The position numbers and the translations under genes are program-made. The notes under the pieces were generated by a model, which saw only the letters and a list, made by a program, of their open reading frames with translations, did not search any database and was not told where the DNA came from. DNA of 37,103 nt from an uncultured Pelagibacteraceae bacterium. GTDB lineage: Bacteria; Pseudomonadota; Alphaproteobacteria; Pelagibacterales; Pelagibacteraceae. Where the stretch lies: assembly GCA_902629285.1 (NCBI GenBank), contig CACOQN010000014.1:1-37103 (forward strand), given 5' to 3'. Within the stretch, counting starts at the first letter, position 1; every line of letters starts with the position of its first letter. This document shows, piece after piece, positions 1 to 7,362 of this stretch.

Positions 1-343
1 CATCTATCAAAAACTTAAGCAAATTTGATCTTTTTAATGTTGTGTATTTGCAATTTTCTAAATTAAATTTTGAAATTTCTAAATCACAAATTTTTCCTAA
101 ATTTTTAAGATCATAAAAATCAATTTTCTTTGGATTAAACTTTTCTTCTTCTGTTAAAGAATTAAAACCTATTTTGTTTAAATGTTCTACGCTATTTACT
201 GATAACTGAATTCCATATCCTTCATTAACTTCTATTGAATTTTTTTTTTCGTAAATTGTAATTTGATAATCTTTATTATTTTTAAATAAATTAGCTAAAT
301 ACAAACCTGATATACCGGCTCCTATAATAGCGATATTTTTCAT
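1..343 (-). CDS. FAD-dependent monooxygenase (UbiH/PHBH fold), N-terminal part only
   Basis: The gene begins with ATG at 343 and runs off the left edge, so only about 114 N-terminal residues are visible. The start reads MKNIAIIGAGISGLYLANLF, a Rossmann dinucleotide-binding motif (GAGISG), followed by an acidic residue at the end of the second strand (YEKK). A segment GYGIQLSVNSV then matches the family pattern in which the FAD-binding domain continues into a Gly-rich, Asn-Ser loop. Flavin monooxygenases of this group hydroxylate aromatic rings, for example in ubiquinone synthesis, but the substrate cannot be told from this fragment. The start overlaps the mutY stop by four bases (ATGA), so the two genes are probably translationally coupled. 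Family call is fairly sure; specific function is open. Confidence 0.75.
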   Translation of the reverse strand, partial: MKNIAIIGAGISGLYLANLFKNNKDYQITIYEKKNSIEVNEGYGIQLSVNSVEHLNKIGFNSLTEEEKFNPKKIDFYDLKNLGKICDLEISKFNLENCKYTTLKRSNLLKFLID

Positions 344-1323
344 TTATGATTTTCTAGATAATTAACAATCTTTTTAGTAAAAGTAGGCAAAGTATAATTT
401 TGTAAATTTTTTGGATCTATCCAATTGGGTGTAGTTACTGATTTGACTTCATTATCATATTCTATTTTAATATTCATATTCATATTTGATAATTTGATAT
501 TTAGATCTTTATCAAATTTTTTTGGTTTAATTATTTCTTGCATAGGGAAAATATCAAAATTTTTTAAGAAATTGAACTGAGTATTTTTGATAAGTAAATA
601 TTTTTGATTTTTTCTAAATACTTTAAGTAAATAATACTTATCTTTATTTTTTTTCTTTATTTTATTTAAAACAAAATCTTTTTTTTCAAAAGAAATACAA
701 TTTTCTGATATTGGGCATTTTTTGCAATTAGGATTATTCGGTATACAAATTAATGCTCCAAGTTCCATAAGTGCTTGCGCATAATCACTAGATCTTGATG
801 AAAAACCAAATATTTTCTTTTCTTCCTGTAAATTTTCTTTTGTAATTTGATATTCTTTTTTTAAATACAAATACCTCTTGAGAACTCTCTCTATATTTCC
901 ATCTAAAGGAATATGTGGTTTGTTAAACGCAATAGCTGAAATTGCACTTGCTGTATAATCACCAATACCTGGTAAAGATTTTAATTCTAAAAAATTACTT
1001 GGTATGTTTTTATTAAAATCTTTAATAACAATTTGGGCAGTTTTTTTTAAGTTTCTTACCCTTGAATAATAACCCAACCCTTCCCATAACTTTACCAATT
1101 TTTGTTCGTCAAAATTTGCCAGCTTTTCTAGATTTGGAATATTTTTTACAAATTTTTTAAAATATGGAATTACAGTTGCAACCTGTGTTTGCTGCAACAT
1201 AAACTCACTAACTAAAGTGTAATACTGTTTTTTTTTACTAGAGACTTGTTTTCTCCAAGGTAACTCTCGCTTATTAATATCATACCAATTAAGGATTTTA
1301 TTTGTTATTATCTTATTATTCAT
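340..1323 (-). CDS. mutY: A/G-specific adenine DNA glycosylase MutY
   Basis: MutY removes adenine mispaired with 8-oxoguanine or guanine in base-excision repair. The 327-residue product shows the catalytic-helix motif MLQQTQV at 42-48 preceded by Glu40 (general acid). It has a helix-hairpin-helix LPGIGDYTA near 118-126, the catalytic Asp in PLDGNIER (Asp141), and a 4Fe-4S cluster loop with Cys193, Cys200, Cys203 and Cys209 in C-X6-C-X2-C-X5-C spacing. A NUDIX-like C-terminal domain follows. I chose ATG at 1323 (MNNKIITNKI) because the conserved N-terminus starts there; the frame stays open upstream to 1368, but that extension would overlap the divergent gene. Its start codon abuts the start codon of the divergent DUF721 gene with no base between them. 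Confidence 0.95.
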   Translation of the reverse strand: MNNKIITNKILNWYDINKRELPWRKQVSSKKKQYYTLVSEFMLQQTQVATVIPYFKKFVKNIPNLEKLANFDEQKLVKLWEGLGYYSRVRNLKKTAQIVIKDFNKNIPSNFLELKSLPGIGDYTASAISAIAFNKPHIPLDGNIERVLKRYLYLKKEYQITKENLQEEKKIFGFSSRSSDYAQALMELGALICIPNNPNCKKCPISENCISFEKKDFVLNKIKKKNKDKYYLLKVFRKNQKYLLIKNTQFNFLKNFDIFPMQEIIKPKKFDKDLNIKLSNMNMNIKIEYDNEVKSVTTPNWIDPKNLQNYTLPTFTKKIVNYLENHK

Positions 1324-1326
1324 ATG
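1321..1326. promoter_or_regulatory. Shared CATATG: back-to-back start codons of two divergent genes
   Basis: The palindrome CATATG holds both initiation codons: CAT (1321-1323) is the mutY ATG on the minus strand and ATG (1324-1326) starts the DUF721 gene on the plus strand. There is no intergenic DNA, so each gene's promoter must lie inside the other gene's 5' coding region or further away. Plus-strand TATTAT-like sequence at about 1306-1319 could serve as a -10 box for the rightward gene. No clear Shine-Dalgarno sequence precedes either start. Confidence 0.6.
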
Positions 1327-1812
1327 CAATTTAAAAATAATACTAAGCAGAGAACCCAATCCATTCAAGGCCTAAGATCTTTTAAAGACACTTTGCCAAA
1401 AAATATTAAAAATATTATTAATAAAAAAGGTCACATTTATTCAGAAACTCTAAGTAACTGGAAATACATAGTAGGAGTTGAACTTTTTAAAGTCTGCTAT
1501 CCAAAAACATTCAAAAACTCAAATAAATTTGGTGTAAGCACGCTTGTTATAATGGTTAAAAGAGGTCACGAAGTGGATGTGGAATATTCTAAAAAAGAAA
1601 TTATCAACAAAATGAATAATTTTTTTGGTTATTCAGTTGTGAAAAAATTAAAATTATTAACTTTTAATGCCGAATACGAAATATCAGTTGAAAACGATAA
1701 AAATACTGAAAATGTGGCAATTAATAAATATAAAAACAGAGTCAATAATGTTAAGAATGAAAATATACGAAGAGCATTAATTGAATTTACAAAAGTTTTT
1801 AGTAAAAAATGA
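1324..1812 (+). CDS. DUF721 / DciA-like protein
   Basis: The 162-residue product has the DUF721 pattern. A short N-terminal segment leads to LRSFKDTLPKNI, then a W-X2-I-V-G motif (WKYIVGVELF near residue 47), followed by a strand region (STLVIMVKRGHE) and KIINKMNNFFGY-like helices. DciA proteins of this family help load the replicative helicase DnaB in bacteria that lack DnaC. In alphaproteobacteria a DUF721 gene often sits between mutY and a DsbA-like gene, as here. The C-terminal 45 residues are low-complexity, Lys/Asn-rich and probably variable. There is no other in-frame ATG before the conserved part, which supports the start right next to mutY. The stop overlaps the next start (ATGA at 1809-1812). 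Helicase loading is inferred from family membership only. Confidence 0.75.
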   Translation: MQFKNNTKQRTQSIQGLRSFKDTLPKNIKNIINKKGHIYSETLSNWKYIVGVELFKVCYPKTFKNSNKFGVSTLVIMVKRGHEVDVEYSKKEIINKMNNFFGYSVVKKLKLLTFNAEYEISVENDKNTENVAINKYKNRVNNVKNENIRRALIEFTKVFSKK

Positions 1813-2387
1813 AAAAAATCACCTTAATTCTTATATTTTTTATCAATGTTTTTACCATTACAAATGCGCAAGAAATTAAAAGAATAATAGTAGGAAATAT
1901 AGATGCCAAGATAACCATAATAGCCTATGAATCTTTAACTTGCAGTCATTGTGCGAGTTTTCATAAAAATGTTTATCCTCAACTTAAAGAAGAATTTCTT
2001 GATAAAGGACTCGCAAAAATTGAATTTAGACATTTTCCTTTAGACATGGCTGCTTTAAATGCATCAAAAATTTCTCAATGCAAAAATGATGGAAATTCAG
2101 ACATCCTTCAAAGTTTGTATAGTAATCAACAAATGTGGGTTAAAGGTAGTACGGTAGAAGAGGCTAATAAAAATCTTCAAAAATATCTTAAAAATGAGGG
2201 ATTTAGCATAGATTTTAACTCATGTTTAAATAACAAGCAATTAGAGGATTTTGTTTTGAATGATAGAATTGAGGGAGCAAAGACTTTTAAGGTAGACGCA
2301 ACTCCTACGATTATAATTAATAATAAAAAATTTGAAAAAACCCTAAATTATAAAAATTTAAAAAAAGCACTAGAAAAACTGATATAA
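1809..2387 (+). CDS. Periplasmic DsbA-family thioredoxin-fold protein
   Basis: The 192-residue protein starts with a typical signal peptide (residues 1-20, hydrophobic core LILIFFINVF, ending in TNAQ), so it is exported. It carries a thioredoxin active site Cys45-Ser-His-Cys48 in the context SLTCSHCASF, and the cis-proline loop VDATPT with Pro166. This matches the DsbA/DsbG-like thioredoxin_4 group that makes or shuffles disulfides in the periplasm. Two further cysteines (91 and 139) lie outside the active site. Its start overlaps the stop of the DUF721 gene by four bases, and the next gene (smc) starts nine bases after its stop. Whether it acts as oxidase or isomerase cannot be told from sequence. 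Confidence 0.88.
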   Translation: MKKITLILIFFINVFTITNAQEIKRIIVGNIDAKITIIAYESLTCSHCASFHKNVYPQLKEEFLDKGLAKIEFRHFPLDMAALNASKISQCKNDGNSDILQSLYSNQQMWVKGSTVEEANKNLQKYLKNEGFSIDFNSCLNNKQLEDFVLNDRIEGAKTFKVDATPTIIINNKKFEKTLNYKNLKKALEKLI

Positions 2388-2395
2388 GTTAGTGT

Positions 2396-4969
2396 ATGGA
2401 GTTTAAAAAAATCCAATTAAATGGGTTCAAATCTTTTGCAGAAAAAACCAATTTCTTAATTGAAGATGGACTAACCGGTATAGTGGGTCCAAATGGTTGT
2501 GGAAAATCTAATATAGTAGAATCTCTAAGATGGGTTATGGGAGAGACCTCAGCAAAAAGTATGCGTGGATCTGGTATGGAGGATGTAATTTTTTCAGGAA
2601 CATCCAACAAATCATCAAAAAATATCGCAGAAGTTTCAATTGAACTTGAAAATAAAGATAATGAAGGACCAATCCAATATCGTGAATCAGGGCAAATTCA
2701 GATTAGAAGAAAAATAGAGAAAGATAAAGGATCTAAATTTTATATTAATGACAAAGAAGTAAGAGCAAGAGATGCTCAAATGTTTTTTGCAGACCTTTCT
2801 ACGGGTGCACATTCTCCTTCAATGATTAGCCAAGGAAGAATAGGAGCATTAGTTACCGCAAAACCAACCGATAGAAGGGCTATTTTAGAGGAAGCAGCAG
2901 GAATTTCAGGTTTACACGTAAGAAGGCATGAGGCTGAATTAAGATTGGGTTCAGCAGAAAATAACTTAAAAAGAGCAGACGAACTAAGAAGGCAACAAGA
3001 AAAACAACTTGCAAATCTTCAAAAACAAGCTGAAGAGGCAACTAAATATAAACTAATTTCAGACAATATAAAAAAAATTGAGGCGGGATTGTATTACTTA
3101 AAATTATTAGAAATAGATAAGGAAATAAGAATAGAAAATGAAATTAATACTGAAGCTGAAGAAGAAGTGGAAGGATTTAATAAAAAAATATCTGAATTTG
3201 AAAATTCAATTAAGTTATTTACACAAAAAGTAACTCCATTAAGAGAAAAAAATATTGAAAATTTATCTAGAATTCAAAGGCTAAATTTAGAACTTAAGAA
3301 TTTGGATGAGGAAAACACAAGAATTCAAGATGAGATTGAAAGCATAAAAAAATCAATTCAAACACTTGATGAGGATATTGCTAGAGAAAAAGGTATAATT
3401 ATAGACGCTAATTCAAATGAAAAAAGATTAAAGGAGGAAAAGTCCGAATTAATTGAAACAGACTCAAAATATTTTGAGACGGAAAAATTATCAAATGAGG
3501 AGTTAGAAAATGCAAAAAATAAACTTGAAGAGGAGCAAAAAGCAATTGATAAAGTAGTAAATAATTTAGCAGAGGAAACTGTAAATATAAGTGTCGGTCC
3601 CGTAAAAAACATTAAAAATACAATAACAAGAGTCAAAGAATTAATTAATATTAATGAAATAAACCAAGCGATAACACTTTTAGATAGGTGTAATATAGAA
3701 CTTGATAGTTTTTTAAGTGATTTAAAAAATGAAAGATCTAGAAGTGAATTGCTGAGTGTTAATGAAAGATCTCAAAATATTAAAATACTTCAAGAAAAGT
3801 ATGCAGATGCATACAGTAAAAATCAATCTATTAGAAATGAGTCAATTAAAAGAAATGAAAGAATTAAAACTATTGAAACAGAAATAGAGAGTTGGAAAAA
3901 CTTATTAGCAAATTCAAATAAAATGGTTAATGAATTAACGCAAAGAAAAGATAAGTTGTTAAAACAATTAAGCGATTTAGAAAACCAACCTAGAGCACAG
4001 GCTGAAAGAAAAGGTCAAATTTCAGAAAATTTAAGAATTTCTGATAAAGAAAAAGTTGATAATGAAGCGATTATAGATGAAACAGATCAAAAAATTGAAA
4101 TGTTGAGAACGCAATTAAATGAAATACAAGAACAATCAATTCAAATCAGAGAAAGAAAAGCAAGCTCAGGAGCAACAATTGAAGGTCTGCGAAAAAGAAA
4201 AAGTGATCTGCTTGATAGAATTAGTTCTGAGCTAAATTTGAATGAAGATAATATTTTAGAAAATTCAAATTTAAACGGAGTAGAAGAACTTCCAAATCCA
4301 ATTGATCAAGAAGATGCTTTGGACAAGAAAAAACAAGAAAGAGAAAAATTAGGATCTGTAAATTTAAAAGCAGATGAAGAAACAAGCAAATATGAAGATG
4401 AGATAAAAAAAATGGAACAGGATCGTGCCGATCTTGTTACCGCTATCGTGAAACTAAAAGATAGTATCAATGAACTTAATCAAAAAGGAAGAGAAAGATT
4501 GATTGAAGCTTTTGAAAAAGTTAATAGAAAGTTTAATGAAGTTTATACAAAACTTTTCAATGGTGGAAATGCCAAATTAGAATTGGTTGACTCTGATGAT
4601 CCACTCGAAGCAGGTTTGGAAATGTTAGTTAGTCCCCCAGGAAAAAGACTTCAATCTATAACTTTGTTATCTGGGGGGGAACAAGCATTGACTGCCCTCT
4701 CTTTAATCTTTGCGGTATTTTTAACAAACCCTTCGCCTATATGTGTATTAGATGAGGTTGATGCACCACTTGACGATGCTAACGTAACAAGATTTTGTAG
4801 TCTCCTTGAGGAACTAATAAAAATAACTAATACCAAATTCATAATTGTAACTCATCATGCTTTAACTATGTCAAAAATGAACAGACTATATGGGGTGACT
4901 ATGCCTGAAAAAGGAATTAGTCAGCTTGTGGCTGTTGATTTACAAAAAGCAGAGAGTATGGTTGCTTAA
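2396..4969 (+). CDS. smc: Chromosome segregation ATPase SMC, short form lacking a recognisable hinge
   Basis: SMC proteins form ATP-driven dimers that compact and segregate chromosomes. The head motifs are complete: Walker A GPNGCGKS at 31-38, ABC signature LSGGEQ at 758-763, Walker B CVLDEVDA with Asp786 and Glu787, and a C-terminal H-loop (VTHHALT). The protein is only 857 residues, whereas bacterial SMCs usually run to about 1150-1200. Long charged coiled coil fills roughly 165-395 and 450-640. Between them, a segment around 395-450 (VGPVKNIKNTITRV and onward) lacks the Gly-rich pattern of an SMC hinge. Both heads are intact and the frame is clean, so this is not a decayed gene; the shortening affects the coil and hinge. 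Neither scpA nor scpB is in the window. Confidence 0.9.
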   Translation: MEFKKIQLNGFKSFAEKTNFLIEDGLTGIVGPNGCGKSNIVESLRWVMGETSAKSMRGSGMEDVIFSGTSNKSSKNIAEVSIELENKDNEGPIQYRESGQIQIRRKIEKDKGSKFYINDKEVRARDAQMFFADLSTGAHSPSMISQGRIGALVTAKPTDRRAILEEAAGISGLHVRRHEAELRLGSAENNLKRADELRRQQEKQLANLQKQAEEATKYKLISDNIKKIEAGLYYLKLLEIDKEIRIENEINTEAEEEVEGFNKKISEFENSIKLFTQKVTPLREKNIENLSRIQRLNLELKNLDEENTRIQDEIESIKKSIQTLDEDIAREKGIIIDANSNEKRLKEEKSELIETDSKYFETEKLSNEELENAKNKLEEEQKAIDKVVNNLAEETVNISVGPVKNIKNTITRVKELININEINQAITLLDRCNIELDSFLSDLKNERSRSELLSVNERSQNIKILQEKYADAYSKNQSIRNESIKRNERIKTIETEIESWKNLLANSNKMVNELTQRKDKLLKQLSDLENQPRAQAERKGQISENLRISDKEKVDNEAIIDETDQKIEMLRTQLNEIQEQSIQIRERKASSGATIEGLRKRKSDLLDRISSELNLNEDNILENSNLNGVEELPNPIDQEDALDKKKQEREKLGSVNLKADEETSKYEDEIKKMEQDRADLVTAIVKLKDSINELNQKGRERLIEAFEKVNRKFNEVYTKLFNGGNAKLELVDSDDPLEAGLEMLVSPPGKRLQSITLLSGGEQALTALSLIFAVFLTNPSPICVLDEVDAPLDDANVTRFCSLLEELIKITNTKFIIVTHHALTMSKMNRLYGVTMPEKGISQLVAVDLQKAESMVA

Positions 4970-4977
4970 CTGTATAA

Positions 4978-5253
4978 ATGGCAAAAGACCCTTTCAAAAC
5001 TCGCTTAGAGATTGCAAAAAACAAGATTTCAAAGAAAAATCTCTACAATAAGAAGATTGACCCCTCGCCTTTAGGCACCGCATTTAAATTGAGCACAGAA
5101 CTAGTCTCTGCAGTGGCCGTGGGTACAATTATTGGGTTTATTTTTGACAAGACCTTTGGTACTAAACCTTGGTTTATATTAATATTTTTTTTTGTGGGAG
5201 TAGTTGCTGGAATAACCAATGTGATTAGATCTGCAAAAAAAATGCAAAAATAA
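4978..5253 (+). CDS. atpI: ATP synthase-associated protein AtpI/AtpZ
   Basis: A 91-residue membrane protein placed directly upstream of atpB. After a basic N-terminus (residues 1-30) come two membrane helices, about 37-55 (LVSAVAVGTIIGFIFDK) and 64-82 (FILIFFFVGVVAGITNV), joined by a short loop containing GTKPW. This is the AtpZ/AtpI layout, with conserved Gly residues in the first helix and a G-X2-AG-X2-N-type second helix. These small proteins are linked to assembly of the c-ring or to magnesium handling and are not part of the final enzyme. The start codon follows the smc stop by eight bases, so it may be co-transcribed with smc. Confidence 0.85.
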   Translation: MAKDPFKTRLEIAKNKISKKNLYNKKIDPSPLGTAFKLSTELVSAVAVGTIIGFIFDKTFGTKPWFILIFFFVGVVAGITNVIRSAKKMQK

Positions 5254-5261
5254 AAAGTACT

Positions 5262-5996
5262 ATGGCAGCAAATCCTATGTCTCAATTCGACGTTTATAGA
5301 ATTGGACCAGAAATTAAAGTTGGAGCATTCGACATATCTTTTACGAATGCAAGTCTTTTTATGATTTTAAGCACTGTGTCTATTTTGCTAATCTTTAATT
5401 TAGGATCAAAAAAAAATTCATTATTACCAAACAAAATTCAATTATTAGCAGAACTTAGTTATACCTTTGTATCCAAAATGATTAGCGATACGGCCGGATC
5501 AAAAGCTAAACCATACTTTGCATTTATATTTTCTCTATTCATGTTTGTTTTATTTTGTAATATGTTTGGAATGATACCTTATACTTTCACTGTAACCAGT
5601 CATATCATTGTAACATTTGTGCTTGCAGCATTTATATTTATTGGGGTGACTGTTATTGGGTTTATTAAACATGGATTTGGGTATTTAAAATTATTTGTTC
5701 CAAGTGGAGTACCTGCGGTATTACTACCTTTGATAGTTGTAATAGAAATTATTTCTTATTTAAGTAGACCAATAAGTTTATCAGTTAGATTATTTGCTAA
5801 TATGATGGCTGGTCATACAATGATGAAAGTTTTCGGGGGCTTTGTAATTAGTCTTGGAATAGTTGGTGGATGGCTTCCACTTAGTTTTTCGGTTGCGTTA
5901 ACAGGTTTGGAGATCTTAGTTGCTTTTCTTCAAGCTTATGTTTTTGCAATCTTAACCTGCATCTATTTAAATGATGCATTAAATTTACACCATTAA
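5262..5996 (+). CDS. atpB: F0F1 ATP synthase subunit a
   Basis: Subunit a forms the two proton half-channels against the c-ring. The 244-residue protein is strongly hydrophobic with five to six membrane helices. It contains the hallmark helix SRPISLSVRLFANMMAGH, in which Arg176 corresponds to the essential Arg210 of the E. coli protein. The last helix (LEILVAFLQAYVFAILTCIY) holds the conserved Gln and Tyr residues lining the channel. The start is 8 bases after the atpI stop; atpE follows 17 bases after its stop. Confidence 0.97.
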   Translation: MAANPMSQFDVYRIGPEIKVGAFDISFTNASLFMILSTVSILLIFNLGSKKNSLLPNKIQLLAELSYTFVSKMISDTAGSKAKPYFAFIFSLFMFVLFCNMFGMIPYTFTVTSHIIVTFVLAAFIFIGVTVIGFIKHGFGYLKLFVPSGVPAVLLPLIVVIEIISYLSRPISLSVRLFANMMAGHTMMKVFGGFVISLGIVGGWLPLSFSVALTGLEILVAFLQAYVFAILTCIYLNDALNLHH

Positions 5997-6001
5997 TAAC
6001 A

Positions 6002-6008
6002 GAGGAGG
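6002..6008 (+). promoter_or_regulatory. Strong Shine-Dalgarno sequence of atpE
   Basis: GAGGAGG sits five bases before the atpE ATG. I found no comparably strong ribosome binding site at the other starts I checked, most of which rely on AT-rich leaders or coupling. A strong site fits the need to make subunit c in about ten-fold excess over the other F0 subunits. Confidence 0.8.
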
Positions 6009-6013
6009 ATATA

Positions 6014-6241
6014 ATGGAGTTAGAGGCAGCAAAAATGATCGGAGCAGGTTTGGCAGCAATTGCCTTAGCTGGTGCCGGTGTTGGTATTGGAATAATTTTT
6101 GGAAATTATTTGTCTGGTGCAATGAGAAATCCATCTGCGGCACAAAAACAATTTCCTAATTTGCTTTTAGGTTTTGCACTTGCAGAAGCTACAGGATTAT
6201 TCGGATTAGTAGTTGCATTAATCATTCTTTTTGCATTTTAA
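6014..6241 (+). CDS. atpE: F0F1 ATP synthase subunit c
   Basis: The 75-residue proteolipid has two membrane helices joined by the polar loop Arg38-Asn39-Pro40, which contacts F1. Glu58 in the second helix (FALAEATGLFGLV) is the ion-carrying carboxylate. The residue after Glu58 is Ala rather than Ser, and the first helix (GAGVGIGIIFG) lacks the Gln typical of sodium-binding rings, so a proton-driven ring is the better reading. The Gly-rich first helix (AGAGVGIGIIFG) is the usual close-packing motif. It is preceded by a strong ribosome binding site. Confidence 0.97.
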   Translation: MELEAAKMIGAGLAAIALAGAGVGIGIIFGNYLSGAMRNPSAAQKQFPNLLLGFALAEATGLFGLVVALIILFAF

Positions 6242-6245
6242 ATTG

Positions 6246-6836
6246 ATGGTTAAAAAAATATATTTTCAGTCGATATTTTTTAGCTTCTTTTTTATTAAAG
6301 AAGCTTTTGCAGCTGAAAGCGGAGGTATGCCTCAATTAAATCCAGAGTTTTGGATTTCTCAAATTTTTTGGTTAATACTTACTTTTGGTATTATGTATTT
6401 AATTTTATCTAAACTGATACTCCCAAAAATTAGTAACAATTTAGAGTCAAGAAAATCTCAAATATTAGAAAATATTGAGGCTGCTGAGAAACAAAGAGAA
6501 GATAGTGATACAAAGCTAAAAGAATATGACGAAATTATATCTAAAAGTAAACTTGAGGCGAATAGTATTTTCAATCAAGCAAGGGAAAAAGCAATAAAAG
6601 ACATTGGTGCAAAAAGACAAGTTCTGGATAAGCAAATTGATAAAGAAATTGCCGAAGCTGAAAAAGAAATAGATGTATTAAGAAAAAGTGCACCAAATAA
6701 AATAAATAAAATAGCTATTGAGACTTCATCTGAGTTATTACTAAAACTTATAGGGGCAGAAGTAAATAATAGCAGTATATCTGCAATTGTTGAGGATCTA
6801 TCTAAAAGAAATGGAGATAAATACTATGGCAATTGA
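6246..6836 (+). CDS. atpF2: F0F1 ATP synthase subunit b'
   Basis: This is the first of two b-type stator subunits, the arrangement found in alphaproteobacteria and photosynthetic bacteria (also named atpG or atpX). From ATG 6246 the product is 196 residues. A leader-like hydrophobic segment ends in EAFAAES, then comes the b' signature PQLNPEFWISQIFWLILTFG with one membrane helix, then a long charged coiled coil that reaches up to F1. An upstream in-frame TTG at 6231 would add five residues and overlap atpE; I prefer the ATG. The stop lies 11 bases inside the next gene, so the two b-type subunits are translationally coupled, which fits their heterodimer. Confidence 0.93.
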   Translation: MVKKIYFQSIFFSFFFIKEAFAAESGGMPQLNPEFWISQIFWLILTFGIMYLILSKLILPKISNNLESRKSQILENIEAAEKQREDSDTKLKEYDEIISKSKLEANSIFNQAREKAIKDIGAKRQVLDKQIDKEIAEAEKEIDVLRKSAPNKINKIAIETSSELLLKLIGAEVNNSSISAIVEDLSKRNGDKYYGN

Positions 6837-7323
6837 TGCAACATTTTGGGTAGCCGTATCATTTATTATTTTTTTTGGAGTTTTAATTTATTTTAAGATT
6901 CCTCAAAAAGTTTCTGAAATGTTAGATAAAATGATATCTGACATTAGAAATGAAATTGATGAAAGTGAAAAATTAAGAACTGAGGCAAAAACACTATTAG
7001 ATAATTCACAAAAAAAATTAGATACAGCTCAATCTGTCAGCAATGAAATTCTTGAGAATGCTAAAAAAGATGCTGATAGATTGATAATTGAAATGAATGA
7101 TAAGTTTCATAAATCGTCAGAAATTAAAAAAAATTTAATTGAAAATAAAATAAGTCAGATGAAAGAAAATGCCTTAAAAGAAATTAAAGATGCGTCTATA
7201 AAGATTGCCGTAGACTCGGTTAAAAAAATAATTACCACATCTGTAGACAAGTCAAAATTAGACGCAGTGTTTCAAAAAAATTTAGATGAAACTAAAGAAG
7301 AATTAAAAAAAATTAATTCATAA
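6826..7323 (+). CDS. atpF: F0F1 ATP synthase subunit b
   Basis: The 165-residue product begins MAIDATFWVAVSFIIFFGV, a single N-terminal membrane helix, and continues as a charged, mostly helical stalk. The Lys/Glu-rich heptads in residues 40-160 suit the peripheral stator. ATG 6826 is preferred over a TTG at 6787 that would place 13 extra residues inside the b' gene. It overlaps b' by 11 bases. The F1 genes (atpHAGDC) do not follow; F0 and F1 are at separate loci, as is normal in alphaproteobacteria. The next gene, crtI, starts 39 bases on. Confidence 0.93.
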   Translation: MAIDATFWVAVSFIIFFGVLIYFKIPQKVSEMLDKMISDIRNEIDESEKLRTEAKTLLDNSQKKLDTAQSVSNEILENAKKDADRLIIEMNDKFHKSSEIKKNLIENKISQMKENALKEIKDASIKIAVDSVKKIITTSVDKSKLDAVFQKNLDETKEELKKINS

Positions 7324-7348
7324 TACACTTACAATTTTCAGAAAAAAC

Positions 7349-7354
7349 TATAAA
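7349..7354 (+). promoter_or_regulatory. Possible -10 box before crtI
   Basis: TATAAA lies nine bases before the crtI ATG in the 39-base gap after atpF, the largest gap between genes in the rightward block. I see no good -35 element at 16-18 bases, so this is weak evidence for a separate carotenoid promoter. Read-through from the ATP synthase genes is equally likely. Confidence 0.25.
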
Positions 7355-7362
7355 TTAATAAA

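Noticed and set aside
2389..2610. Open frame of 73 codons on the minus strand, opposite the smc start
   Set aside because: Lies fully antisense to the conserved SMC Walker A region and has no family resemblance; a shadow of the real gene.
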